Shown in pieces: positions 33,271-41,900 of a stretch of DNA of 64,000 nt. Both the position numbers and the translations under genes were made by a program. How positions within the stretch are numbered: position 1 is the stretch's first letter; each line of letters starts with the position of its first letter. The notes beneath the pieces were generated by a model, which saw only the letters and a list, made by a program, of their open reading frames with translations, had not been told where the DNA came from and ran no database searches. This DNA is from Arthrobacter sp. YD4 (GTDB lineage: Bacteria > Actinomycetota > Actinomycetes > Actinomycetales > Micrococcaceae), in contig NZ_JAUHHD010000002.1 in assembly GCF_030410515.1 (NCBI RefSeq), positions 165,419 to 229,418 on the forward strand, read 5' to 3'.

Positions 33271-33939
33271 CTATTGCAGGAGGGACCCTTTCGCGGGGTC
33301 TGGGGAGCCGCGGAGGAGCGCGTCCAGAAAGCACTCGAAGGGCATCCTGTCCCCGTCGCGGTCGGCCAGCCCCACCAGCGTCGCTGCGACCTCCGCCAGC
33401 TTGACGTTGACGTGGTTGCTGTAGGCGCGCAGCACGGTGAACGCCTCGGACGATGTCATGGAAGCGCGGCCCATGAGGATGCCCTGGGCCTTGGTGATGA
33501 CGCACCGGGTCCCGAGCGCCCCCTGGATGGCGTCGCGCGCCGCCGTCGCCGTTTCGTCGTGGACGGTCGTCGTGAGGTCCAGCATGACGCCCGCGATGGT
33601 CCGCAGCCCACCTGCCCCGTCGGGGAAGGCCTCTCCCGCGGTGAGAACCTTGCGTTCCCGGCCGCCGGCGTCGATGACCCGGTGATAAATGGCCACATGT
33701 CCTCCACGCCGCACGAGGTCCTCGTTGACTTCCAAAATGCGGGGCAGATCCTCGGGATGCTTGCGGGCAAGCGTGAGCGCAAGGGTCGGAACAATTTCCC
33801 CGCGCGCGTAGCCGTGGATGGCGTACATCTCATCCGACCACTCCATGTCGTGGGTCTTACCGTCGGTGACGAATGAGCCCGCGATCAGATCGTCGGGACC
33901 CGGCCGGCTCGCGAATAGCGGGCGTGTCAACCAATCCAT
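33271..33939 (-). CDS. PAS-ANTAR response protein
   Basis: 222 residues from the ATG at 33939. A PAS fold occupies roughly residues 25-115 (WSDEMYAIHGYARGE, KHPEDLPRILEVNEDLVRRG, IAGVMLDLT). The ANTAR RNA-binding domain is at about 140-195: ALGTRCVITKAQGILMGR, ASMTSSEAFTVLRAYS, NVKLAEVAATLV, with its three-helix signature. ANTAR proteins bind paired hexaloop hairpins in RNA and act as antiterminators. It lies opposite a second ANTAR gene at 34816. The signal sensed by the PAS domain is unknown. Confidence 0.88.
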   Translation of the reverse strand: MDWLTRPLFASRPGPDDLIAGSFVTDGKTHDMEWSDEMYAIHGYARGEIVPTLALTLARKHPEDLPRILEVNEDLVRRGGHVAIYHRVIDAGGRERKVLTAGEAFPDGAGGLRTIAGVMLDLTTTVHDETATAARDAIQGALGTRCVITKAQGILMGRASMTSSEAFTVLRAYSNHVNVKLAEVAATLVGLADRDGDRMPFECFLDALLRGSPDPAKGSLLQ

Positions 33940-34129
33940 GAGAACCCCCTTCGCGGGTTGACGGTAGCGGCTCCTTCCCGCTCCGGCAAGGATCGAAAGG
34001 CTTGATGTAGGCGCAGGGACCTTCTTCCGAAAAAGTGAGCTAAGTTACTTCCGCGTTCATAGCGGAGCACCGTACCCTGCTTGTGGGTCAAGACGCGGCC
34101 CTTCGTGTTCCATAGAGAGATCTATTTCT

Positions 34130-34426
34130 ATGACCACCGGAAAAATCGGCGTCACGGTTTCGGTTGACCTTGACGCCTCGTCGGTCACGATTCGCCCCGT
34201 AGGCGTACTCACTCGGCATAACGTTCGGGCACTTCAAGCGGTATGCAACAGGGCACAGAGGCCCCTCCCACAATGCGATCTGTTCCTGGACGACAGCTTC
34301 CTCGCCTATGCATGGGACGAAGCCCCGGCCGTGCTGAAAGACATCGGGATTAGGACCTCGACGATGAGCGGACCGCGGCACGCCTCTCGGACGGCAGGCC
34401 GGCGAACACAGGCGCAGGCGGCGTGA
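34130..34426 (+). CDS. Small hypothetical protein, STAS-like start
   Basis: 98 residues from the ATG at 34130. The first 75 residues (VTVSVDLDASSVTIRPVGVL, then VRALQAVCNRAQRPLPQCDL) have the strand-strand-helix order of STAS or anti-sigma-antagonist-like proteins, without the phospho-acceptor Ser region. The last 25 residues are basic and disordered. Its stop overlaps a GTG start of the next small gene (GTGA). It lies between two ANTAR genes, so a link to the same signalling is possible. Confidence 0.6.
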   Translation: MTTGKIGVTVSVDLDASSVTIRPVGVLTRHNVRALQAVCNRAQRPLPQCDLFLDDSFLAYAWDEAPAVLKDIGIRTSTMSGPRHASRTAGRRTQAQAA

Positions 34427-34629
34427 GCGGCCACCCCGGGCCGCCGGCACGGATGTTTTTTCGGCATCCAAGCTGGTCCGATGTGCCTTCCTCCGATCTC
34501 AGGGCACTACGCCGCGCGGCACTGAACGGCGGTGGCAGCGAAGCACCCGCCCTGTGGATGGACCTTCTCGACCATATCGACGAGGAACTGGCCCGGCGCG
34601 CTCCCCGACCGAACGGACGGGGCCCCTAG
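34423..34629 (+). CDS. Small hypothetical protein coupled to the preceding gene
   Basis: 68 residues from the GTG at 34423, overlapping the previous stop by four bases. Helical region SSDLRALRRAALNGGG then ALWMDLLDHIDEELARR. No family recognised. The overlap and typical composition support it as a real small gene in an operon with 34130-34426. Confidence 0.5.
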   Translation: MSGHPGPPARMFFRHPSWSDVPSSDLRALRRAALNGGGSEAPALWMDLLDHIDEELARRAPRPNGRGP

Positions 34630-34815
34630 CCGCGATCCTGCGCCATCGGCGCGACCTCCGGATAGGGCCGCTTCATTGGGGGGCGGCCCTATCCCGGAGA
34701 TGTTCGAGCCCGCTCGATGGAGATCCGCCGGACGGACCGCTTGGAACGCCGGCCTGGAAGCGACTCCCTGCCGGCTGCCCCTAGCGCCGGCGGGGTATCG
34801 GCGCAACGATGAGAT

Positions 34816-35571
34816 ATGACCTCCGTTCGAGATTCCGAGCCGGGCACCGGCAGCACCGAGCCCAAAGCGCTTGATCTTCAGGACCTGCTGCTGGAAACCC
34901 AGGACGTCGCCGATTTCCTGGACGAACTCGCCTGTTATGCCGCGGCCACCCTTTCCTCGCGGAAAAGCGAAGTCTTCTGTGGCATCACTCTGCTCCGCCA
35001 CGGGGAGGCGGGGACCGTGGCCAGCAGCGGTGAGAAGGCGCTGATGCTGGATGAGCTTCAATATCAGCTGGACGAGGGCCCCTGCCTGATGGCCAGCAGG
35101 AGGCAGCTGGTGGTTCACATACCGGACCTCGCCAGTGACACCACGTTCCCCGACTACAACTACATTGCGATGGCCCACGGCGTCCGCTCCGTTCTCGCCT
35201 TACCTTTTCATCTCCCCGAGAACTCCGCCCGTGCCGGCCTTAACCTTTACTCCGAAACCGCCCACGCTCTGGACGGCGGAGCCGTGGAGCGGGCCCAGAC
35301 TTTCGTCGCCCAGGCCGCCAAGGGCCTCAGGCTCGCACTTCTCCTCAGCGAACATAGCCGGACTGCCGAAAATCTAAAGCTGGCCATGACGTCCCGGACG
35401 GTCATCGATACGGCGGTGGGCATCGTTATCGCTCAAAACCGCTGCACGCAGGACGAGGCTTTCGCCATGATCAAAGCAGCTTCGAACCACCGAAACATCA
35501 AGCTTCGGGACGTCGCCGCCTCCATTGTTGAGTCTGCCGGGGGAGGTAAGGTCACGACCCATTTCGCCTGA
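34816..35571 (+). CDS. GAF-ANTAR response protein
   Basis: 251 residues from the ATG at 34816. A GAF domain spans about residues 28-175 (AATLSSRKSEVFCGITLLRH, YQLDEGPCLMASRRQ, HGVRSVLALPFHLPE). The ANTAR domain is at about 185-240: LKLAMTSRTVIDTAVGIVIA, QNRCTQDEAFAMIKAAS, NIKLRDVAASIV. The DEGPC motif with its Cys is common in this GAF subgroup and could be redox-sensitive. It probably regulates at the RNA level. Followed by a convergent gene 17 bases on. Confidence 0.9.
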   Translation: MTSVRDSEPGTGSTEPKALDLQDLLLETQDVADFLDELACYAAATLSSRKSEVFCGITLLRHGEAGTVASSGEKALMLDELQYQLDEGPCLMASRRQLVVHIPDLASDTTFPDYNYIAMAHGVRSVLALPFHLPENSARAGLNLYSETAHALDGGAVERAQTFVAQAAKGLRLALLLSEHSRTAENLKLAMTSRTVIDTAVGIVIAQNRCTQDEAFAMIKAASNHRNIKLRDVAASIVESAGGGKVTTHFA

Positions 35572-35588
35572 GCCCCGCCGCGCCGTCC

Positions 35589-36047
35589 TCAGCGCAGCTG
35601 CAGCTCCAGCAGTTCGATCGACGTGAGCCCGGTCTCCAACATCAGCGCCTTCGCCTCGACGCCGGCCTCTGTGGCGCTCCGGACAGCGGCAGCCAAGGAA
35701 GCCTCCGCGGCGTCGATCTCCCACTGCAGGCTCTCCAACCGGGCCCCCGCTGCGCGAACCGCGGCCAAAGGGTCGGATGAGGAATCTGCCGGCCGGCGGA
35801 ATCCACAGGTGCAAACCCACTCGCCCTCGCCGGTGTGGAACTGCGCCCACGGCAGCGCCGTCGTCGGGCTGGGCGTGGACGTCATCTTGGTACCGCAGTG
35901 CACGGGCGTCCCGTCCGCATCGAAGGGAGCCACCGCAGGCTGACTCGAGGGGACGGCCGGACGGACCGGTTCGTCGAAGCTCCGCAACGACTCCGCGTGC
36001 GTTCCGCGCGCGGGTCCCGCCATTCTCCGGTTGGCTACTGCCGTCAT
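35589..36047 (-). CDS. Hypothetical protein with CxC motif
   Basis: 152 residues from the ATG at 36047, with AAAGGGG about nine bases upstream; the frame reaches 36185 without ribosome site. VHCGTKM near residue 50 and EGEWVCTCGFRRP near 77 give three Cys that could bind a metal. The C-terminal 60 residues are a long helix (LAAVRAAGARLESLQWEIDA) likely a coiled coil. No family recognised. Convergent with the GAF-ANTAR gene. Confidence 0.6.
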   Translation of the reverse strand: MTAVANRRMAGPARGTHAESLRSFDEPVRPAVPSSQPAVAPFDADGTPVHCGTKMTSTPSPTTALPWAQFHTGEGEWVCTCGFRRPADSSSDPLAAVRAAGARLESLQWEIDAAEASLAAAVRSATEAGVEAKALMLETGLTSIELLELQLR

Positions 36048-36199
36048 TCGAATCACCCCTTTAGTAAGCCTGCTTGCAATTTTCACTAGTCTATCTAGCT
36101 TTATTTGAATGTCCAGCGGTGATCCGGCGGCTCGGCATACGCGGAGAGCGGGAAGGAAACCATTGCCAACGCCGGCCCTGGCCACTACCGTGCTGAGCC

Positions 36200-36526
36200 G
36201 TGGATATCACCTTCCGGGCGGAGCTTTTCGAGTGGCGCGGGCCGGCGCCCTTCTACTGGCTTGCCCTGCCGCCGGACGCGTCCGAGGAGATCCATGCCGA
36301 GGCCGCCGAGGCAAGCTACGGCTGGGGTGCCATCCCCGTGGCTGTCAGCATCGGCGGCACGGAGTGGGAGACCTCGCTCCTGCCCCGCGACGGCGGCTAC
36401 GTGCTGCCCGTGCGCAAGCACGTCCGGCTCGGCGAACGGCTCGAAGTAGGCGACGACGTCGAGGTGTCCCTCTCCGTGGCGCCGCGCAACGGCCGGGCGG
36501 CGAACGGCACCGGTCCCACTATGTGA
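36200..36526 (+). CDS. DUF1905 domain protein
   Basis: 108 residues from a GTG at 36200. ITFRAELFEWRGPAPFYWLA, LPPDASEEI, then WGAIPVAVSIGGTEWETSL and LGERLEVGDDVEVSLSVA is the whole DUF1905 fold, a small beta barrel of unknown function. In many bacteria it is fused to an OmdA/YdeI-type partner; here it stands alone. Adjacent to the membrane protein at 36617 with a 90-bp gap. Confidence 0.9.
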   Translation: MDITFRAELFEWRGPAPFYWLALPPDASEEIHAEAAEASYGWGAIPVAVSIGGTEWETSLLPRDGGYVLPVRKHVRLGERLEVGDDVEVSLSVAPRNGRAANGTGPTM

Positions 36527-36616
36527 CGGGCCTCCCCGTCGCGGCACCGCAGCCAGTTCGACAAACGGTAGAATTGGCCCGTCCGCAGCCCGCCAGATGC
36601 CGCCAGGGAGGTCACC

Positions 36617-37237
36617 GTGCGCCACACCCGTGCCCGGGCGCCCTTCCACGCGCTCCGCGCGGCCCTGGTGGCCGCCACCATGGTGGGACTGGCCGCCGCG
36701 GCGCACGTGATCGCCGGCGGAGACCTTCCCATCCCGGGGATCTTCGGCGCCGTCCTGGCCCTGACCGGCCTTGCGGCCACCGCCGCCACCCGGCTCAAGC
36801 TGAACGCCGCCGCCATGACCGGGCTGCTCGGAACCGGTCAGGTTGTGCTGCACGAGGCGTTTTCCGCCCTCAGCGGCCCCGCCGCAACGGCCGACGGCGG
36901 CGCTCCCGTCCCGTCGCACCACCAGGTCCCGACGCTGCTCCCGCACCCCGCGGGCACGCTCGAACACCACGATCTGGACTCCGGCATGGCGCTGTGGATG
37001 ATCGCCGGCCACGCCCTGGCCACACTCGTCTGCGCGCTGCTGCTGGCCCGGGGCGAGGCCGCCCTCTGGTCGCTGGCCGCCTGGCTGCGTCCGCTGATCC
37101 GGCTGCCCGAAGCCCTTCCCGCGCCCCGCGCCGCGGTCCCCGTCCTGCCGTTCCGGGACGAGACCGCACTGCCGCTGCCTTGGCGCAACCTCCGGAGGGA
37201 CTGCCGCCGCGGGCCGCCGCGCTCCGTCGTCGCCTAA
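36617..37237 (+). CDS. Membrane protein upstream of ycnI
   Basis: 206 residues from a GTG at 36617 with AGGGAGGT upstream. Membrane segments at about 12-32, 38-58, 66-85 and 122-145, with His-rich loops (SHHQVPTLLPHPAG, EHHDLDSGM) that could bind metal. The tail is basic. In actinobacteria, such proteins often lie beside ycnI and copper-handling genes; that context and the His residues suggest a copper role. No named family. A 133-bp gap precedes ycnI. Confidence 0.75.
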   Translation: MRHTRARAPFHALRAALVAATMVGLAAAAHVIAGGDLPIPGIFGAVLALTGLAATAATRLKLNAAAMTGLLGTGQVVLHEAFSALSGPAATADGGAPVPSHHQVPTLLPHPAGTLEHHDLDSGMALWMIAGHALATLVCALLLARGEAALWSLAAWLRPLIRLPEALPAPRAAVPVLPFRDETALPLPWRNLRRDCRRGPPRSVVA

Positions 37238-37370
37238 CCCACCCTCCTTCGGCCGCGGCCGAATCTGCCGGCCCGCCCCGGACAAACCCGGGGCGTCCAC
37301 GCTGTGCCCGCGCCGCGCCACCCCGCTTCCGCGCGCCCTCATGCGCGCACGCCCGAAAGGCACCACAACG

Positions 37371-38141
37371 ATGATGACCCGCACCAGTTCCACCCCCTCC
37401 GCCCTGCGCCGCACCTTCACCGCCACCGCCGTGGCCGGCGGCACCGCCGCGCTGCTGCTGACCGGGGTCAGCGCCGCCTCCGCCCACGTCGAGGCCACCC
37501 CAAACAACACCGCCGCCAACTCCTACTCGCTGCTCACTTTCGCCATCCCGCACGGCTGCGACCAGGCCGGCACCACCAAAATGACCATCACGCTGCCCCA
37601 GGAACTCAACGACGCCCAGCCCACGGTCAACCCCAACTGGACCGCCTCCAAGGTCACGGAGGAACTCCCCCAGCCCAAGAAACTGGCGGACGGCACCTCC
37701 ATCACCAAGCGGACCAGCCAGATCGTCTACACGGCCAAGGCACCGCTGAGCCACGAGCTCCGCGACACCCTGGTGCTCTCCGTAAAGCTGCCGGACATGG
37801 CCGGGAAGACCCTGTACTTCCCCACCCTGCAGAGCTGCGAGACGGGCCAGACCGATTGGTCGCAGATCCCGCAGGCGGGACAGGACGAGGAGTCCCTCAA
37901 GACCCCCGCCCCGTCCGTGACCATCACCGCGGCGAAGTCCGGTGACGGGCACGCGGGCCACGGCGCGGCCGCCTCCGGGGACGGCATGGCACAGACGGCG
38001 GAAACGACGACGGCGGACACTCACAGCAACGACGACGGCGGCGCGCAGGCCCGCAGCTGGGCCGGCCTCGCCGCCGGGATCGGCGGCCTGGTGCTCGGCG
38101 GGGTGGCGCTGCTGCGCGGCCGGCGCTCCGTCGCCAAGTAG
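37371..38141 (+). CDS. ycnI: YcnI-family copper-associated membrane protein
   Basis: 256 residues; start at the first of two ATGs at 37371, with AAAGG upstream. Signal peptide ends at SAASA, exposing His39 (HVEATP) as the new N-terminal residue, the copper-binding His of this DUF1775 family. The beta-sandwich domain follows (YSLLTFAIPHGCDQAGTTKM; PTLQSCETGQTDWSQIP). A Gly/His-rich linker and C-terminal membrane anchor (LAAGIGGLVLGGVALL) finish it. It likely binds copper on the outer membrane face for delivery or sensing. Ends before a perfect 12-bp hairpin. Confidence 0.92.
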   Translation: MMTRTSSTPSALRRTFTATAVAGGTAALLLTGVSAASAHVEATPNNTAANSYSLLTFAIPHGCDQAGTTKMTITLPQELNDAQPTVNPNWTASKVTEELPQPKKLADGTSITKRTSQIVYTAKAPLSHELRDTLVLSVKLPDMAGKTLYFPTLQSCETGQTDWSQIPQAGQDEESLKTPAPSVTITAAKSGDGHAGHGAAASGDGMAQTAETTTADTHSNDDGGAQARSWAGLAAGIGGLVLGGVALLRGRRSVAK

Positions 38142-38167
38142 CACCCGTCCCGTGATCTGACCCCCGG

Positions 38168-38199
38168 TTGATGCCCGGAAATCACAATCCGGGCATCAA
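38168..38199 (+). terminator. Hairpin after ycnI
   Basis: TTGATGCCCGGA at 38168-38179 and TCCGGGCATCAA at 38188-38199 form a perfect 12-bp stem with an 8-base loop, 26 bases after the ycnI stop. A T tract is missing, as usual here. Confidence 0.7.
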
Positions 38200-38274
38200 T
38201 CGGGGAACAGCGTCGTGGCACCGTTGACGCGGGCAACCACGGCGCATAACAGTGGTCCCATGAGGCCTCAGCAG

Positions 38275-38913
38275 ATGAATCGCAAAGCAGCAATCACTTC
38301 CGTAACGGCGGCCGCTGCGGCGGTCCTGCTGCTCAGCGGCTGCGGCCAGGCCCAGACCCAGAGCGCCAGCGCATCGCCGTCGTCCACTCAGTCCACGACA
38401 GCGGCACCGGCCACCTCCTCGGCAGCGCCCAGCGCACCGGCGTCGTCCGCCCCCTCGTCCTCGTCCCCGGCCGCCTCGGGTGCCGCCGCGGGCCCCGGCC
38501 TCTGCAAGGCCGCCAACCTCAAGGGCACCCTCGACTCCACCGGCGGCGGGGCCGCCGGCAGCGTCTACAGCAAGCTCATCCTCACCAACAACGGCGCCGA
38601 ACCGTGCGTCCTCAAGGGCTTCGCCGGTGTCTCCCTCACCGCCGGCGCCGACGGCGACCCCATCGGCGCCGCGGCCACCCGCGACGACTCCACCCCGGCC
38701 GCTGACGTGCTCCTCGCCCCGGGCCAGGCCGGCAGCGCCACCCTCCGGTACACCCAGGCCGGCAACTACCCCGACTGCACCCGCACCCCCGCAGCCGGTT
38801 TCCGCGTCTACCCGCCCGAGGACACGGCCTCCCTGTTCCTCGCCGCGCCCAAGGATGCCTGCAGCAACGCCGGCATCAACCTGCTGACCATCGGCGCCTT
38901 CACCGCGATGTAA
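38275..38913 (+). CDS. DUF4232-type lipoprotein
   Basis: 212 residues from the ATG at 38275 (an ATG at 38260 adds five). Lipobox LSGC with Cys23 is followed by a Ser/Ala/Thr/Pro linker of about 50 residues, then a beta domain with LKGTLDSTGGGAAGS, YSKLILTNNGAEPCVLKGF and APGQAGSATLRY, the DUF4232 pattern with conserved Cys residues likely in disulphides. Surface-anchored; function unknown. Stands alone between ycnI and lhr. Confidence 0.85.
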   Translation: MNRKAAITSVTAAAAAVLLLSGCGQAQTQSASASPSSTQSTTAAPATSSAAPSAPASSAPSSSSPAASGAAAGPGLCKAANLKGTLDSTGGGAAGSVYSKLILTNNGAEPCVLKGFAGVSLTAGADGDPIGAAATRDDSTPAADVLLAPGQAGSATLRYTQAGNYPDCTRTPAAGFRVYPPEDTASLFLAAPKDACSNAGINLLTIGAFTAM

Positions 38914-38966
38914 CCGCAGCTTAGGGGCCGCCCAATACTGTCGGTGCCGTAAGGCATGATGGAGGA

Positions 38967-41900
38967 ATGAAGGGGCAGGAGCTCGCGACCACACTCGCGG
39001 CCGACGCAATGGACCGGTTCAGCCGGCCGACCCGGGAGTGGTTCCTCGGGGCCTTTTCCGCGCCCACCCCGGCGCAGAACGGCGCCTGGAACGCCATCTC
39101 CTCCGGCTCGCACGCCCTGGTGGTGGCCCCCACCGGGTCGGGCAAGACCCTCGCCGCCTTCCTCTGGGCGCTGGACCGGCTGCTCGTTGCCGCACCGGCC
39201 GGCGCTACCGATGCAGAGCCTGCCGACGCCGTCGAACCCGCGAAGAAGGGCCGCCGCAAGACGCCGAAACGCAAGACCCGCGTCCTCTACATCTCCCCGC
39301 TCAAGGCCCTGGGCGTCGACGTCGAACGGAACCTCCGTGCACCGCTGATCGGCATCACCCAGACGGCCAAGCGGCTCGGCCTGCCCGCGCCGCTGACCAC
39401 CGTGGGCGTCCGCTCCGGCGACACCCCCGCCGCGGACCGTCGCGCGCTGCTCAGCAGCCCCCCGGACATCCTGATCACCACGCCGGAATCGCTCTTCCTG
39501 ATGCTGACCTCCAAGGCGCGGGAGACCCTGGACGAGGTGGACACCATCATCGTCGACGAGGTGCACGCCGTCGCCGGGACCAAGCGCGGCGCCCACCTGG
39601 CCGTCTCGCTGGAGCGGCTGGACGCCCTGCTGCCCAAGCCGGCGCAGCGGATCGGGCTCTCCGCCACCGTGGAGCCGAAAGAGCTGGTGGCCCAGTTCCT
39701 CGCCGGGTCAGCGCCGGTGGAAATCGTGGCGCCGCCCTCGGAGAAGAACTGGGACCTGACCGTCTCCGTCCCGGTGGAAGACATGTCGGACCTGCAGGGG
39801 GCGGCCGGAGCGTTCGACTCCGGGCCGGCGTCCGGGCTGCAGCCGCACGCCTCGATCTGGCCCCATGTGGAGGAAAAGATCGTGGACCTGGTGCTGGCCA
39901 ACCAGTCCACCATCGTCTTCGCCAACTCCCGCCGGCTCGCCGAACGCCTCACCGCCCGGCTGAACGAGATCTACGCGGAGCGGCAACTGATGGCCGAGGG
40001 TGGCGGCTGGGACGACGGCGGAGCTGGCCCCGATTCTCCCGGCGCCGCTGCCGGCGGCGGCCGGGGCACCCCGCCGTCGTCCGCACCCGGCGGCACCCCC
40101 GCGCACATGATGGCCCAGGCCGGCAGCACCGCCGGGGCGGATCCGGTGCTGGCACGGGCGCACCACGGCTCCGTGTCCAAGGACCAGCGGGCCATGATCG
40201 AGGACGACCTGAAGTCCGGCCGGCTGCGCTGCGTGGTGGCCACCTCCTCGCTGGAACTGGGCATCGACATGGGCGCCGTGGACCTGGTGGTCCAGGTGGA
40301 ATCCCCTCCGTCGGTGGCCAGCGGCCTGCAGCGCGTGGGCCGCGCCGGGCACCAGGTGGGTGAGATCTCCCAGGGCGTCCTCTTCCCCAAGCACCGCGCG
40401 GACTTGGTGCACACCGCCATCACGGTCGAACGCATGTTGGACGGCAAGATCGAACGGCTCTACGTGCCGGCCAACCCGCTGGACATCCTCGCCCAGCAGA
40501 CCGTCGCGGCCACCGCCCTGGGCGCGATCGACGTGGAGGAATGGTTCGCCACGGTGCGCCGGTCCGCGCCGTTCGCGTCCCTCCCCCGCTCCGCGTACGA
40601 GGCGACACTGGACCTGCTCGCCGGACGCTACCCCTCGGACGAGTTCGCCGAACTCCGGCCCCGGATCGTCTGGGACCGCAACAACGGCACCATTGAAGGC
40701 CGGCCCGGGGCGCAGCGGCTGGCCGTCACCTCCGGCGGCACCATCCCGGACCGCGGCATGTTCGGCGTCTACATCATCGGCACCGAGGTCGAAGGCACCG
40801 GCTCCTCCGGCGGTTCCGGCGAGGGCGCATCCGGTGCCAAGTCCACGGCCAAGGGCGGCCGCCGCGTGGGCGAGCTGGACGAGGAGATGGTCTACGAATC
40901 CCGCGTCGGCGACGTCTTCGCCCTCGGCGCCACCAGCTGGAAGATCGAGGACATCACCCACGACCGGGTCCTGGTCTCCCCCGCGTTCGGCCAGCCCGGC
41001 AAACTGCCGTTCTGGCGCGGCGACTCCCTCGGCCGGCCGGTGGACCTGGGCCGCGCCCTGGGCGCGTTCATCCGCGAACTCTCCGCGTCCGACGTCGGCC
41101 CCGCCACCGAACGCTGCAAGGCCAGCGGCCTGGACGACTTCGCCGCGAACAACCTGATCCAGTATCTCGCCGAGCAGAAGGCCGCCACCGAGGTGGTCCC
41201 CAGCGACACCACGCTGGTGGTGGAGCGGTTCCACGACGAACTCGGCGACTGGCGGGTGGTGCTGCACAGCCCGTTCGGCATGCCCGTGCACGCGCCCTGG
41301 GCTCTGGCCGTGGGGCAGCGGCTGCACCAGCGCTACGGCATGGACGGTTCCGCGATGGCCGCCGACGACGGCATCGTGCTTCGGGTGCCGATGATGGACG
41401 ACGAGCCGCCCGGCGCGGACCTGTTCCTCTTCGACCCTGAGGAACTGGAACAGATCGTCACCGCGGAGGTGGGCGGGAGCGCCCTGTTCGCCTCCCGGTT
41501 CCGCGAGTGCGCGGCCCGTGCCCTGCTGCTGCCCCGGCAGACGCCCGGGAAACGGCAGCCGCTCTGGCAGCAGCGGCAGCGTTCCGCCCAGCTCCTGGAC
41601 GTGGCCCGCAAGTACGCGACCTTCCCGATCGTGCTGGAAACGGTCCGCGAGTGCCTGCAGGACGTGTATGACCTGCCCGCGCTCAAGGACATCGCCACCG
41701 CGATCGAGCGGCGTGAGCTCCGGATCCTGCAGACCACCACCCAACAGCCCTCGCCGTTCGCGAAGTCCCTGCTCTTCGGCTACGTCGCCCAGTTCCTCTA
41801 CGAGGGCGATTCGCCGCTGGCCGAGCGCCGCGCGGCTGCTTTGGCCCTCGATTCGACCCTGCTCAACGAGCTGTTGGGCCGGGTAGAGCTGCGCGAACTT

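Noticed and set aside
36109..37374. 421-codon Arg/Pro-rich plus-strand frame
   Set aside because: Overlaps DUF1905 and the membrane protein gene in another frame and has the composition of a frame shadow.
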